From the NCBI GenBank assembly GCA_030426445.1, contig JAUHYS010000105.1, positions 1 to 7,227 on the forward strand: a stretch of DNA of 7,227 nucleotides. Direction: 5' to 3'. The notes beneath the pieces were generated by a model. That model had not been told where the DNA came from. It ran no database searches and saw only the letters and a program-made list of their open reading frames with translations. Every line of letters begins with the position of its first letter. Position 1 is the stretch's first letter. A program made the position numbers and the translations under genes. The DNA is from a bacterium (GTDB lineage Bacteria; UBA10199; DSSB01). Of this stretch, positions 6,912 to 7,227 are shown one piece after another.

Positions 6912-6971
6912 ATATCTAAATGTGTAACTTTATCTGTTTGATTTTAATTAGCTTTTAACACTAGTTTTTTA

Positions 6972-7226
6972 TTATTTTCCACCTTTACTGGGCCCTTTTT
7001 TACCCATGCTCTCTACTTTAGCTCTGGCTAACTCTTTTGCCTCTTCTATTGTGTTATTTGATAAAGCCTCGGCACGAGCTCTCGTAAACTCACTTCCTCG
7101 TTCCCCTAAACCGACAACTTTTTTAATACTTTCACTGTTTTCTTCAATTTGTCTTAAGGCATCTGCAACATTTCTAAACCTTTTGGAATCGGCTCTCACT
7201 AAAGCGATGGCGAGAGCTTGCCAATC
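6972..7226 (-). CDS. C-terminal domain of a third member of the same unknown family (5' partial)
   Basis: The frame is open from the window edge, beginning DWQALAIALVRADS, and runs 84 residues to TAA at 6972-6974. A GTG at 7197-7199 could be read as a start, but the coding sense continues upstream, because the eight residues before it contain the WQxLAxAL segment shared with the 634-aa protein. I therefore treat the gene as cut by the window. Against the 590-aa protein the domain aligns without gaps over about 38 residues. Taking the domain Trp as 1, the same residues occur at Trp1, Ala11, Phe16, Val19, Ala20, Leu23, Glu27, Ile33 and Leu39. It ends in a Lys/Gly tail (MGKKGPSKGGK) resembling the basic tails of both neighbours. 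Function unknown; full length cannot be known from this window. Confidence 0.85.
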   Translation of the reverse strand, partial: DWQALAIALVRADSKRFRNVADALRQIEENSESIKKVVGLGERGSEFTRARAEALSNNTIEEAKELARAKVESMGKKGPSKGGK

Positions 7227-7227
7227 T

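Noticed and set aside
6899..6971. Promoter in the gap before the 634-aa gene
   Set aside because: The gap is AT-rich and has TAGATA-like words, but no matching -35 at correct spacing, so I do not call it.
1..7227. CRISPR array, tRNA genes or insertion-sequence transposase
   Set aside because: No regularly spaced direct repeats, no tRNA cloverleaf and no transposase-like protein were seen on either strand.

Overview
The window looks like part of a moderately AT-rich proteobacterial chromosome. The fused two-domain MnmC at 1214-3160 is typical mainly of Gammaproteobacteria. A decayed ABC1/UbiB-type kinase gene, a palindromic dispersed-type repeat and a run of large unrecognised helical proteins would suit a host-associated lineage such as the Legionellales. 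That placement is inference and no species can be named.

Layout: (1) 3-182 (+) is the 3' end of a probable small membrane protein cut by the window edge. (2) 249-932 (-) is the remnant of an ABC1/ADCK (UbiB-like) atypical kinase gene. It has lost its N-terminal half, has an internal deletion between the Lys motif and the hinge region, and carries an in-frame TGA 30 codons before its likely original stop. (3) About 930-1170 is a non-coding palindrome-rich block with three inverted repeats, sitting exactly where the kinase homology stops. (4) 1214-3160 (+) is an intact mnmC, encoding the bifunctional enzyme for the last two steps of mnm5s2U34 synthesis in tRNA. (5) 3204-7226 (-) holds three consecutive genes, the third cut by the window edge, that converge on mnmC.

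The three minus-strand genes are the part most worth attention. I recognise no known family in them, but they are visibly related. All three end in a similar helical domain that starts at a Trp and runs into a short Lys/Arg-rich tail. The two complete proteins (590 and 634 aa) align along most of their length and contain a module of roughly 115-135 residues marked by I-x-W-x-x-x-F and closed by a V-x-x-x-Y-x-x-x-Q-P signature. The module occurs twice in tandem in the 634-aa protein and once, plus a probable partial copy, in the 590-aa protein. No signal peptide, transmembrane segment or enzyme motif is apparent. The 17-nt spacing between the two complete genes and their good Shine-Dalgarno sequences indicate an expressed operon of duplicated genes. 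A role as secreted effectors or as a structural protein set is possible but unproven.

No tRNA, rRNA, CRISPR array, transposase or convincing rho-independent terminator was found.
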